64,000 bases of DNA. It comes from CAWAND01 sp963727915. Lineage in GTDB: Bacteria; Chloroflexota; Anaerolineae; Anaerolineales; E44-bin32. Positions 47,127-54,861 of the stretch are shown in pieces. Every line of letters begins with the position of its first letter. The first letter of the stretch is position 1. The notes under the pieces were generated by a model. That model saw nothing but the letters and a program-made list of their open reading frames with translations, was not told the origin of the DNA and ran no database searches. A program made the translations under genes and the position numbers. Location of the stretch: positions 62,001-126,000 of the forward strand of contig CAVSID010000003.1 of the NCBI GenBank assembly GCA_963727915.1, given 5' to 3'.

Positions 47127-48190
47127 GGCACGGCGCAGCGAAATCCAAGGTCGATCCGGAACGAATCCGGCGCCAGGTATCCCCGATTGGCGGTCCGATC
47201 GGCCAGTACAGATCCCTGCCAGGACGGCTCAAGCCAGGAGCCGCCTCGGATCACCCTCCAGACGCCCGAGTCCGGCCCCTGCGGATCGGCGGGCGAGCTG
47301 GCGGCGTAGGCATCCGACTGGTACCAGTCGGCCACCCACTCCCACACATTGCCCGCCATGTCCAATGCCCCATAGGGGCTGACCCCTGCCGGGAACTGTC
47401 CGACCGGGGCTGCCTCGGCGAAACCGTCATCTATGGTCGGGTCGCCATAGGTGAACGGACAGCTGGCATCACAGAAGTTGAGCCTCACGGAAGATCCCAA
47501 CTTGGGTGACCCAACCCACCCCCATGGGTACAGACGTCCGTCTTTCCCGCGAGCCGCCTTTTCCCATTCGGCTTCTGTCGGCAGGCGGCGGCCAGCCCAA
47601 GCACAGTACTCGGATGCCTGGGCCCAGGTTACGCCTGTCATCGGAAGCACGGGATCGTTAGCCATGACCGATTGGAGATCGGCTGAGATCGGCGTGCAGC
47701 CTGCCGCAGCGATGCAGTCCTGATACATCGCCTGGGTCACCTCGGTCTCATCGATCCAGAAGGCCGACAGCATTACCTTATGCTGGGGAAGTTCATCCGG
47801 TTGGCTCCCCACAAACGTGTCCTCGGTTCCCATCAGGAAGTCCCCGGCCGGCACGGGGTAGAGCACCATCCCGTCCGCCGGGGAGGTCCACGGCTGGGCG
47901 TTTCGCACAGCGGCTGGCGGGGTGGCGCGGCCCTTGGGCGCCGTCACCGTCCTGGTTGCGGTGGCCGTCGGTGTTGCCGGTTGTGCCGTGGCAGTCGCCC
48001 CCACCGTGGCCGTTGCCGACGGGAGGCGGGGCGCGAACAGCGCGGATGTGGGAGGAGGGGCGGAGGCTGTGGCCGCTGTGCCCGGCTGGCACCCGGTTGC
48101 TAGCAGGCCGGCCAGGGCGAGCACGCCCCACATCCTGGCCGCCCAAGACCCCTTTGCAAGGTTTGGCAATGATGCGGTCACAGAGCCCAT
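47123..48190 (-). CDS. Lipoprotein with formylglycine-generating-enzyme-like (SUMF1) domain, catalytic cysteines missing
   Basis: 355 residues. The lipoprotein signal WGVLALAGLLATGCQPG has Cys 34, followed by a Thr/Ala/Pro-rich linker to about residue 105. The FGE-sulfatase fold is clear: VPAGDFLMGTEDTFVGSQPD, FWIDETEVTQAMYQDCIAAA, ASEYCAWAGRRLPTEAEWEK, ALDMAGNVWEWVADWYQ, RVIRGGSWLEPSW and IDLGFRCAVP. The two active-site Cys of true formylglycine-generating enzymes, expected just after RGGSW, are replaced (Glu and Trp region, no Cys). It is therefore probably a binding protein rather than a sulfatase activator. Frame intact. Confidence 0.9.
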   Translation of the reverse strand: MGSVTASLPNLAKGSWAARMWGVLALAGLLATGCQPGTAATASAPPPTSALFAPRLPSATATVGATATAQPATPTATATRTVTAPKGRATPPAAVRNAQPWTSPADGMVLYPVPAGDFLMGTEDTFVGSQPDELPQHKVMLSAFWIDETEVTQAMYQDCIAAAGCTPISADLQSVMANDPVLPMTGVTWAQASEYCAWAGRRLPTEAEWEKAARGKDGRLYPWGWVGSPKLGSSVRLNFCDASCPFTYGDPTIDDGFAEAAPVGQFPAGVSPYGALDMAGNVWEWVADWYQSDAYAASSPADPQGPDSGVWRVIRGGSWLEPSWQGSVLADRTANRGYLAPDSFRIDLGFRCAVP

Positions 48191-48337
48191 CTTAACACCG
48201 GTCGCGAAGCTTTGGCCTTGATCTCGGAGATGAGGACCGCACCAACCGGCAGCTTGGGTTGGGTTGTCCGATGCCCGATCCGCCCTTTATAATGTCGGCT
48301 ACTGGCTGGAGACCCAAGTTTGTTGAAGGGACGGATT

Positions 48338-49051
48338 GTGCTCAGAGCTTTGATCGACCGGTACCTGGCATTCAGCCTGATGGCGGGCGCGCTGCTGACT
48401 CTTTCCGGATGCGGTCAGCCCAGCCTGCCGGCTGCGGCCACCCCCAGCGTGGCGCCAACCACGCCTCCGATAGCGACGGCCACGCCATTCCCGCTGACCA
48501 CGGCCGTGTCAATCCCAACCGCTCTCCCGATTGGTGGACCTTCCGGGGTTGGAGTCGACTGCGGCACAGGCGAAGTGACCGGGGCTGATCTAGCAGAGAA
48601 CATCGCCGTCACCGGCGTCTCGGCCAACCTGCCAGACCCGCCGATCGACTACATCTTCACGGCGCAGTTTGGCGGCGTGGACAGCGTTCAGACCCCCTTC
48701 TACAGCGCGCTCGTCCTGTACGATGCCTCGGAGCCACTGCTGGACCCACCTGCCAAGGATTGGTACTTCGACAACGTCGGCAACGTGGTCTACGGCTTCA
48801 TCTTCCAGCCGGGACAGCCGGCCAATACTTTCCGGGCGGTCGTCGCCGACAACAGTTGGCAGGAAAGCACGGCCACGCAATTTCGCGCTATGGTCGACAC
48901 CAACCGGTTGGTCATCCGAGTGCCCGCATTCGAGATTCCTCCGGGGTCGCATTGGGGGCTGGCGATTTCGGACGGCGCGCTGGTCACGTGCGAGACAGTG
49001 GGCATCGGGGCGGACGACCTGCCCACCCTCGATCTGCCGCCCCTCCCCTGA
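48338..49051 (+). CDS. Hypothetical lipoprotein
   Basis: About 237 residues from GTG 48338 with GAAGGGA upstream. The signal YLAFSLMAGALLTLSGCGQP gives a lipidated Cys, then a Thr/Pro/Ala linker (TPSVAPTTPPIATATPFPLT). The domain after residue 75 is beta-rich: ITAVTGVSANLPDPPIDYIF-like text, DSVQTPFYSALVLYDASEPL, NVVYGFIFQPGQPANTFRAV and RLVIRVPAFEIPPGSHWGLA. No family recognised. It is probably displayed outside the cell, like the neighbouring lipoproteins. Confidence 0.75.
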   Translation: MLRALIDRYLAFSLMAGALLTLSGCGQPSLPAAATPSVAPTTPPIATATPFPLTTAVSIPTALPIGGPSGVGVDCGTGEVTGADLAENIAVTGVSANLPDPPIDYIFTAQFGGVDSVQTPFYSALVLYDASEPLLDPPAKDWYFDNVGNVVYGFIFQPGQPANTFRAVVADNSWQESTATQFRAMVDTNRLVIRVPAFEIPPGSHWGLAISDGALVTCETVGIGADDLPTLDLPPLP

Positions 49052-49126
49052 ATCTGAGCCACCGCACTCGAACCCTCGGGCAGCTGCGCCAGTGACCTCG
49101 AGGCCGCTTCGGTCTAGACTGGAGCC

Positions 49127-49261
49127 AAGCTCGGAAAGGTCCACTCTTGTGCCGTCATTGGCCTTGAGCGGGCGATCGTCGAGGTCGAAGTGGACACAGC
49201 ACGCGGGCTGCCCTCTTTCACTATCGCCGAACTCCCCGAGGCGGCTGTCCAAGGGGCCAGG
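49127..49261 (+). pseudogene. Fragment of ComM/YifB (Mg-chelatase-like) N-terminus
   Basis: About 45 codons: KLGKVHSCAVIGLERAIVEV, then EVDTARGLPSFTIAELPEAA and VQGAR. This is the extreme N-terminus of YifB/ComM (normally about 500 residues), starting one residue after the usual initiator region. The similarity stops abruptly at ARKLIKMW and the frame then runs on to a stop at 49340-49342. No ATG precedes it; a CTG or an upstream error could be the lost start. A remnant, not a working gene. Confidence 0.75.
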
Positions 49262-49440
49262 AAATTGATCAAGATGTGGCGGTGGGAATACCCCGTGCCG
49301 GGACGGTGCAATCACTTCAGGCCGCACAGCTCGCTGGGCTAAAGGCCGCCTATGCCGGTAGTGTGGATTGCTACTGGCCAGCCGCTACAGCAATTGGGTC
49401 TAACTTAGAAAGTGGATCAAAGAGTGGGGGCATGTCAGCG
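49262..49440 (+). mobile_element. Possible IS3-type transposase C-terminal remnant
   Basis: The frame running out of the ComM fragment ends CNHFRPHSSLG, which looks like the YNxxRPHSSLG C-terminal motif of IS3-family integrase-type transposases; the alternative frame continues for 35 codons to a stop near 49440. The sequence near 49402-49438 (TTAGAAAGTGGATCAAAGAG then TGGGGGCATGTCA) resembles IS3-family terminal sequences, which often begin TGA and contain a G/C-run. The insertion could explain the truncation of comM. Weak evidence. Confidence 0.35.
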
Positions 49441-49601
49441 TAGCCGGGGCACTTCCGCGATGCACTGCCTATTGATTGGCTTTTGGACTTCTACAGGACG
49501 GCCGTCAGAGTAGACCGTCCGAGCAGACGCGGTTACAGGTCTTCCTTTTGGATTGGCCAAGTCCAGCGGTCGAGTTCCCCAGCTGTAGAGCCTGTGTTCC
49601 C

Positions 49602-50396
49602 CTAGGGGTAGACGACAATATTAACTCGGAACCCGCCGCTCCCATTTCCAGGTGCGTCATCGTTTATGGCCAATATGATTTCACGCGTCCCAGGACCCGC
49701 GAAAACAATCGAACCCGACGCGCCAATCTCCATGTAAGAAACGTTTGGGTCGATTTTGGCCAGGAATGCATATGGGTGGGCGCACGGAAGCGGGAATTTC
49801 GAATCGCAGTCTGTGTTGTCCCATCCGTCGGGCCCATTCTCCCCGGTCAGAATGACACCGGACCACATCGAACCAGACGCCTGGAAAGTAACGGTTTCAC
49901 CAGCCGAGACGTCAATTTGCGTATGGGTGATTCCATTCGTCTCTAGGACTTCGCGATTGTAGATCCGCGGTGAAGGGGTGTTCGTTGGGCGAGGCGTGAC
50001 CGTGGGCTGCTCCGTCAAAATTGGAAGAAGCGGTGAGGTCGCAGAGGGCGGTATTGGCGAAGATGTCGACGTGAGCGTTGGCGAAGGCGTTTCGACGGCC
50101 GTTTCGGTTGGCGGCGCGGACGGCGTCGGATCTTCTCCGTTCGGGGACTCCGTGGATGCGTTTTCCCCGGCCAGGGTGGCCGCAATTTGCTTGGCGAGAG
50201 TCTGGACAGCTTGGGTGGATCTTTCCCCGGTCTGGATGGTCTCCTCGACCTGGGTCGCAATCTGATTTTCAGACGACGGCACCGCCAACGCGCAGCTCAA
50301 GCTCAGCAAGAGCGCTGGTGTGAAGAGCACCATCCACCTCAACCGCAATTCTTTCCTCGTTGGAAGGACCACTCCTTCGTGCGTGCGTACACGCAT
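49602..50396 (-). CDS. Lipoprotein with a PA-IL (LecA)-like domain
   Basis: 264 residues. A late lipoprotein signal (MVLFTPALLLSLSCALA) suggests that the true start may be near 50348-50333 rather than ATG 50396. A helical stretch (ATQVEETIQTGERSTQAVQT) and a Thr/Pro/Ser-rich linker follow. From about residue 155 comes a beta-sandwich, VSAGETVTFQASGSMWSGVI, then GENGPDGW, PLPCAHPYAFLAKIDPNVSY, IGASGSIVFAGPGTREIILA and INDDAPGNGSGGFRVNIVVY. This layout (GxxGPDG, LPxAxxxALxxKI, ND-GSG-F-V) matches PA-IL-like galactose-binding domains. Function: carbohydrate binding at the cell surface, by inference. Confidence 0.8.
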   Translation of the reverse strand: MRVRTHEGVVLPTRKELRLRWMVLFTPALLLSLSCALAVPSSENQIATQVEETIQTGERSTQAVQTLAKQIAATLAGENASTESPNGEDPTPSAPPTETAVETPSPTLTSTSSPIPPSATSPLLPILTEQPTVTPRPTNTPSPRIYNREVLETNGITHTQIDVSAGETVTFQASGSMWSGVILTGENGPDGWDNTDCDSKFPLPCAHPYAFLAKIDPNVSYMEIGASGSIVFAGPGTREIILAINDDAPGNGSGGFRVNIVVYP

Positions 50397-50651
50397 GCCG
50401 CGCTTGCGCGTTGAACGCTGATCCTCCGCAGCTAAGGAGGCTCAGAGATCACTCACGAGGGCACTGGCGAGGCCAACAGAAGGATTGGCGCTCACGCGCC
50501 CCGTGATACCTGGCCAGGTGCCCACCGTATGACCGTACGATGTCCGGGGAGGCACAGAGCCAAGACCTAAGGTCAGCATCTACAACAGTCAGCCTAATTT
50601 CGCATCGCTATCCGGGCCCCCATCATCAAGATGGTATATCCCATACAGCGG

Positions 50652-51053
50652 TCACTGCGCAAAGTGCGGGCAGAAATCCATTTCACATGTCCATGCCCAT
50701 CTCGAACGTGAGATCCCTGTCCGGCTTGGCATCGCTGAGGGCCGCTCGAACCGCTGGGGCAGCCTTTTGCCTCGATTGGGACGATTGGAAGGTTTCTCCA
50801 CCATGGCTTCAGCATCCCGGCGTTCAGAGTCGCTCACGTCATGCTCATCGGTCAGCACGACTTCCGAGAATTCGCCGATGCCGGTGTTCGTGACGTGCAT
50901 GATTTCTTTGTTGGCAAGTTTCTGCTCGACCATCACTCGACAAACACGGATTCGTTCCAAGGCCGCGGGTGCCAGGCTGACTCTTTCAAGGCCGCGGGCG
51001 ATGGCAACTAGCAATTCAATGGTAAAAGAAGAACCGTCGAGCACTTGCGTCAT
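50652..51053 (-). pseudogene. Fragment of histidine ammonia-lyase (aromatic amino-acid lyase) N-terminus
   Basis: ATG 51053 with GGGAGAGAGA upstream. The first 75 residues are MTQVLDGSSFTIELLVAIAR, then VSLAPAALERIRVCRVMVEQ and THVTNTGIGEFSEVVLTDEH-like sequence. These correspond to the N-terminus of HutH (family pattern LDGSSLT...YGINTGFGKF). The family is about 500 residues and needs the ASG motif that forms the MIO cofactor, which is absent here. After about residue 78 the sequence is unrelated and runs to a stop at 50652. A truncated remnant; a separate role for the short product is not excluded. Confidence 0.72.
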
Positions 51054-51423
51054 GAAGTCTCTCTCCCGATTGTGAGGCACATTGGGGCGGGACACTCGGC
51101 CCGGCTGATCGCCAGACACACGACGATCCCCGGACACAAGCGTATCGGGGATGATACCGCCGAGACGTTACCGTGCCATCAGAGGGCGCAGTCCGGGGGA
51201 GCTCAAGTGTCTTTGGTCACCGCAGGCGGGCCGGGGTTCAAGTCTCTTGATCTCCCATGCCGGCTTGCGGCAACCGGGTGAACCGCCCAGCGTACAATCA
51301 TTGTATAATCAGCGCACTTTTCGGCCACAATGACTGGACAATTGACCGCGACCCATCCCCCTTCTTACGCCGCGTTGGGCCGCGCTGCAGCCGGAGAAAA
51401 TCTCAAACTAGGGAGAGCGACTT
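51054..51423 (+). promoter_or_regulatory. Intergenic region with inverted repeat and -10 box before the acyltransferase/P450 cassette
   Basis: 370 bases without a supported gene. It contains a perfect inverted repeat TACAAT-C-ATTGTA (51293-51305), whose right arm overlaps a consensus -10 TATAAT (51304-51309). No good -35 box is present at 16-18 bp, as expected if the promoter needs an activator or is extended in another way. The ribosome site GGGAGAGC precedes the first gene at 51424. A transcript starting near 51316 would have a 108-base leader. Confidence 0.5.
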
Positions 51424-52105
51424 ATGAAGGACAACAGCCTGTATCGGCTCGGTGGTCTATGTGCGGTGCTCCTGGGCATCAGCGGGATCCTGGCAGACAT
51501 TACCTATCTGCTGCTGCCAGCCGAGCAGCGGCTGGGGGTTCCAGCCGCTCAAATCCTGCCCTCGATTGCCAAGGGCGCCTCGCTCCTTAATCTTCAATTC
51601 TTGGAATTGACTCTGGTGGGGATCTTCGGCTTGGCGGTGGTCCCGGCTTTTTCAGGCATGTTCCGCGCCGGGCATGAGGGCCTGGGTACGCTGGACAGGC
51701 AATCTGGCCACCCTCGGTTTCGCTGTGTCGGCCGTCAGCAGCTTCTTCGCCTTCGGAAGACTTCCCGGTTTGGCCAAGGCCTATGTGAATGGGGATGCCT
51801 CCACGCAGGCGGCATTGGCCCCGGTGTGGCGGTCATCCTTTGATTTGCACGGACTTTGGGGCTACGGGATGGTCGGACTTTGGGTACTGGTGATCAGCCT
51901 GGTCGCCCTCCAGGGGAATGTGTTTCCCAAGGCGCTTTCCTATCTTGGGGTGGTGTTGGGCTTGAGCTTTGCACTCGTTCCGGCGGCCTTTATCTTCAAA
52001 ATACCGGCGTTGTTCCTGGTGGTTGCGGTCCCTGGCGGGATCATCAACACCGTTTGGTTTGTTTGGGCAGGCATGGTCACAAGACGCTATGAGCACAGCG
52101 GCTAA
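51424..52105 (+). CDS. DUF4386-like integral membrane protein (one frameshift)
   Basis: About 227 residues, six transmembrane helices. From ATG 51424: SLYRLGGLCAVLLGISGILA (first helix), then LELTLVGIFGLAVVPAFSGM. The frame breaks near 51690 and continues WTGNLATLGFAVSAVSSFFA, LHGLWGYGMVGLWVLVISLV, SYLGVVLGLSFALVPAAFIF and PALFLVVAVPGGIINTVWFV. This resembles DUF4386-type membrane proteins of unknown role. The stop overlaps the start of the acyltransferase by 17 bases, so the two are translationally coupled. It may be a transporter or sensor for the acylated product; that is a guess. Confidence 0.7.
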
Positions 52106-52742
52106 GCGTGACCCGGACTGGCCGCCGGACCTCGATCAATCCTTAGTCTTGGCCGCGGTCGATGACATCGCGCGCAACGTGATCCTGAAGGCCCACCCGG
52201 TCGAATTTGAAACGGCCCAATCGGATGAAGACCGGCGCGCCGTCTACCGCCTGCGGTACGCGGTGGTCATCGAACGCGGCTGGGCACGCCCCGAAGACCT
52301 GCCTGACGGTCTCGAACAGGATGATTTCGATAACTCCGCCACCCATATCATGGGCTGGCACGACGGAAACCTGGTCGCAACGTCGCGGATCGTCTTCCCT
52401 TCTCCCGGTAAGAAGCTCCCCACCGAGACGACCTTTGGCCTTGAAATCCAACCGCGCGGAAAGGTCGCCGACATGAGCCGCCAGATCGCCAGGCCGAGTG
52501 ACGATGGGCCACCCCACCGGCTGTTTGCCGGCTTGTTAGGCATGACCTGGCTCGAGATCCGCCAAAGGGGATTCTCTCTCATCAGTGGCGATTTCTCCCC
52601 GTCGATGCTCCGGCTCTACCGCATGTTGGGTTTCGAGGTCACACAGCTCGGGCCAGGAGATGAGTTCTGGGGGGAAACTCGATATCCCATCCTGGTCGAT
52701 GTCGCCAAGGCTGCTTCCAAGCTTCGGGCGAAGTGGGGGTAA
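52089..52742 (+). CDS. LuxI/FeeM-like N-acyltransferase (GNAT fold)
   Basis: 217 residues, intact. The region 38-135 aligns with autoinducer-synthase/N-acyl amino-acid synthase motifs: RRAVYRLRYAVVIERGW with Arg 54/56 and Trp 65, then LEQDDFDNSATHIMGW with the acidic DxxD-like pair (79-81), GNLVATSRIVFPSPG with Arg 100, and VADMSRQIA, where LuxI has WExSRF (Asp replaces Glu). The C-terminal GNAT half has MLRLYRMLGFEV. The class joins a fatty acyl group from acyl-ACP/CoA to an amino compound. The product here could be an acyl-homoserine lactone, an N-acyl amino acid or something new. No LuxR gene is visible nearby. Confidence 0.8.
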   Translation: MSTAAKRDPDWPPDLDQSLVLAAVDDIARNVILKAHPVEFETAQSDEDRRAVYRLRYAVVIERGWARPEDLPDGLEQDDFDNSATHIMGWHDGNLVATSRIVFPSPGKKLPTETTFGLEIQPRGKVADMSRQIARPSDDGPPHRLFAGLLGMTWLEIRQRGFSLISGDFSPSMLRLYRMLGFEVTQLGPGDEFWGETRYPILVDVAKAASKLRAKWG

Positions 52743-52779
52743 AGACTGACCCAAACCTCGGGTTGGGAAAGCGACGAGC

Positions 52780-54159
52780 ATGAGCCGTATACCCCCTGGT
52801 CCGCCAGCGCATTTTCTGCTTGGTAACCTGCGCGAATTCAGGCGTGATCCGCTTGGCTTCTTTACCAAGTGTGCGCGCGAGTATGGCGATATCGTCCGCT
52901 ACCGAATTGGCCCGGCAACCGCGTATCTGGTCAGCCATCCCGACTTCATCGAACAAGTTCTCGTCCACAACTCCCGGGCCTTCGTCAAAGGCCGCGTGAT
53001 CCGCGCCAGCCGCCAAGTGCTGGGAGACGGGCTGTTCACCAGCGAAGGCGATGAATGGCTGCACCAGAGGCGCCAGGTGCAGCCTGCCTTCCATCGAAAA
53101 CAGATTGACGGTCATGTTCGAGAAATGGCAACGGCCACCGCACAAGAGCTTGCGAGTTGGCACAATGGCGAAACTCAGGACCTTTCCCACCAGATGAAAG
53201 CCCTGACGCGCGAAATCGCAACGCGGACCATCTTCAGGGCCGATATCGGGGAAGATTCGGCCGAAGTCGGCAAGGTCGTGACGGCGGTCTGGGAAGGACT
53301 AAATGACCGCATGGCCAACGGACTGTTGGTCCCGGCGGCCATCCCAACACCGAGCCAAATACGTTTGCGGCGAAGCGTTCGCCGTCTTGACCAGGTGATC
53401 TATCGGATCATCAATCAACGCCGGATCGGACCCCGGGTGGAGGGTGACTTGCTTTCGATCCTGCTCGACACCCGCGATGAATCTGGCAGGCCGCTGACGC
53501 CCAAGCAACTTCGCGACCAGGTGTTGACGCTGTTCCTTGCGGGCCACGAGACCACGTATCTGGCCATCTCGTGGACGTGGTTCCTCATCGCCCAGAATCC
53601 AGCCGTGGAGGGCCACCTTCGAGCTGAGGTCGAACGTGTGCTCGCCGGTCGTACGCCGACGATCGATGACCTGCCTGAGTTGACCTACACCAGGAAGGTC
53701 GTGATGGAGGGTTTGCGTTTATACCCGACGGCTTGGGCCACCCCCCGACTGGCACTTCGTGATTTCGAGCTTGGCGGGTACAAGCTCCCCGCGGGGAGCT
53801 CGGTAACGATGAGCCAGTGGGTGGTGCAGCGAGATCCGCGCTTCTTCGATCAACCCAATGAGTTTCGTCCCGAACGTTGGCAGCCTGACTTCATCCGTCA
53901 ACTGCCTCCGTTCGCCTATTTTCCCTTTGGCGGTGGGCCGAGGAAGTGCATCGGCCATGACTTTGGTATGACCGAGGCCATCCTGGTCACCGCCATGATC
54001 GCCGCCAAGTTTCACCTCACGCTTGTCCCCGACCAGGCCGTCGAGCCATGGCCGCTTTTCTCACTGAGACCATGGCCTGGAATCCATGTGGTTGTGCATC
54101 GTGCCGGGCAACACCCCGCCACCGAGGCGCCGCAAGGGGCTGAGTCCATGCAGACTTAG
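52780..54159 (+). CDS. Cytochrome P450
   Basis: Intact 459-residue soluble P450. Proline-rich start (PPGPPAHFLLGNLREF), I-helix AGHETTY (254-260) for oxygen activation, K-helix ExxR (Glu 310, Arg 313), PERW at 364-367, and the heme loop FPFGGGPRKCIG with axial Cys 390. The features fit the CYP102/CYP4-like bacterial fatty-acid hydroxylase group rather than the CYP105-like terpene/polyketide group. No N-terminal membrane anchor and no fused reductase; ferredoxin/reductase partners must come from elsewhere. It starts 37 bases after the acyltransferase stop, so it likely oxidises the acyl chain of that enzyme's product (inference). Confidence 0.93.
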   Translation: MSRIPPGPPAHFLLGNLREFRRDPLGFFTKCAREYGDIVRYRIGPATAYLVSHPDFIEQVLVHNSRAFVKGRVIRASRQVLGDGLFTSEGDEWLHQRRQVQPAFHRKQIDGHVREMATATAQELASWHNGETQDLSHQMKALTREIATRTIFRADIGEDSAEVGKVVTAVWEGLNDRMANGLLVPAAIPTPSQIRLRRSVRRLDQVIYRIINQRRIGPRVEGDLLSILLDTRDESGRPLTPKQLRDQVLTLFLAGHETTYLAISWTWFLIAQNPAVEGHLRAEVERVLAGRTPTIDDLPELTYTRKVVMEGLRLYPTAWATPRLALRDFELGGYKLPAGSSVTMSQWVVQRDPRFFDQPNEFRPERWQPDFIRQLPPFAYFPFGGGPRKCIGHDFGMTEAILVTAMIAAKFHLTLVPDQAVEPWPLFSLRPWPGIHVVVHRAGQHPATEAPQGAESMQT

Positions 54160-54176
54160 CCGGTCCGGCCCAGATT

Positions 54177-54656
54177 TCACAGCCTGCCCTCGAGCACAGC
54201 GTTCGCCTTCTTGGCGACAATCCCGGACTTAGCGAGGCACTTGCGAAGATCAAAGGGCACCCTTTTGGGTGCCTTCAGGTAGCGCCTTGGCCCGGGCGGC
54301 CAGTGCGGCCGAATGTGATTGTAAACATACTTCCACTCCCTCATTGCCCGATTGATGCTGGTAAGGTCCAGCTCTCCCAATTAGCGATCGTGGAACTCTT
54401 CGGTGTGCGTTCTTTGGGCTCTCTCGACATGACCATTGAGCTTCGGGGAACGTGGCGGAAGCACAAACGGCCGGATGCCCTTCTCGGCACACGCCAGCTC
54501 GAAGTCGGCTTGAAACTCGCCGTCCTCATCGACCTGGATGGCCTTGACTGGATAGGGAGACCGCTCAATGAGTGTGTTCAGGAATGTGCTGGCATTGCGG
54601 GCCGTGGCGCTACGGAACGCCTGGATCACGTCCCGGCGCCTGACCAGTCTTGCCAA
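54177..54656 (-). pseudogene. Truncated integrase-type transposase (DDE), 5' part missing and nonsense codon
   Basis: About 160 codons of an rve-fold transposase on the minus strand: PVKAIQVDEDGEFQADFELA, then CAEKGIRPFVLPPRSPKLNG and HVERAQRTHTEEFHDR (second D and the E of the triad), an in-frame TAA near 54381, then REWKYVYNHIRPHWPPGPRR. The N-terminal helix-turn-helix and first Asp are absent; homology fades toward 54656, next to a terminator and the tRNA fragment. The remnant belongs to the ISL/IS481-like group common in Chloroflexota. Inactive. Confidence 0.82.
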
Positions 54657-54658
54657 AG

Positions 54659-54686
54659 AAGAAAGCGCCCGTTTGGGCGCTTTCTT
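54659..54686 (-). terminator. Rho-independent terminator downstream of the tRNA-Met fragment
   Basis: A 12-bp perfect stem (54659-54670 with 54675-54686, AAGAAAGCGCCC against its complement) around a 4-base loop. Read on the minus strand it is followed by TTTCTTCTTT. It is placed 7 bases after the 3' end of the tRNA fragment, where a natural tRNA terminator would be. Confidence 0.8.
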
Positions 54687-54692
54687 GTTCAG

Positions 54693-54735
54693 TTGCGGGG
54701 CTGGGATTCGAAACCCAGGACCTTCAGGTTATGAG
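54693..54735 (-). tRNA. tRNA-Met(CAU) 3' fragment, probable attachment-site scar
   Basis: On the minus strand the sequence reads CTCATAA (anticodon loop, CAU) at 54735-54729, the 3' anticodon strand CCTGA, the AGGTC variable region, the T arm CTGGG-TTTCGAAT-CCCAG (one extra T in the loop), the 3' acceptor strand CCCCGCA and discriminator A at 54693. No CCA is encoded. The 5' half is missing: the bases before the anticodon loop do not pair beyond three positions, and no acceptor 5' strand (TGCGGGG) or D-arm follows to the right. This is the segment that tyrosine integrases duplicate when they insert in tRNA genes. Confidence 0.78.
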
Positions 54736-54861
54736 TTTGAAATCCTGCCAGATGGGCCTTAGTTCGTCAGGCCGGCGCTCTAAGGGCGGCCTGCAGTTCT
54801 TCGCTTGTCTGGGAGCCTCAACGGTTGTCTGAGACCTCTCAATTCATTATCCTAATCAACT

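Noticed and set aside
54256..54273. A 7-bp hairpin (GGCACCC-TTTT-GGGTGCC) in the transposase remnant.
   Set aside because: It lies inside coding sequence with no T-run and has no gene end beside it; not called as a terminator.
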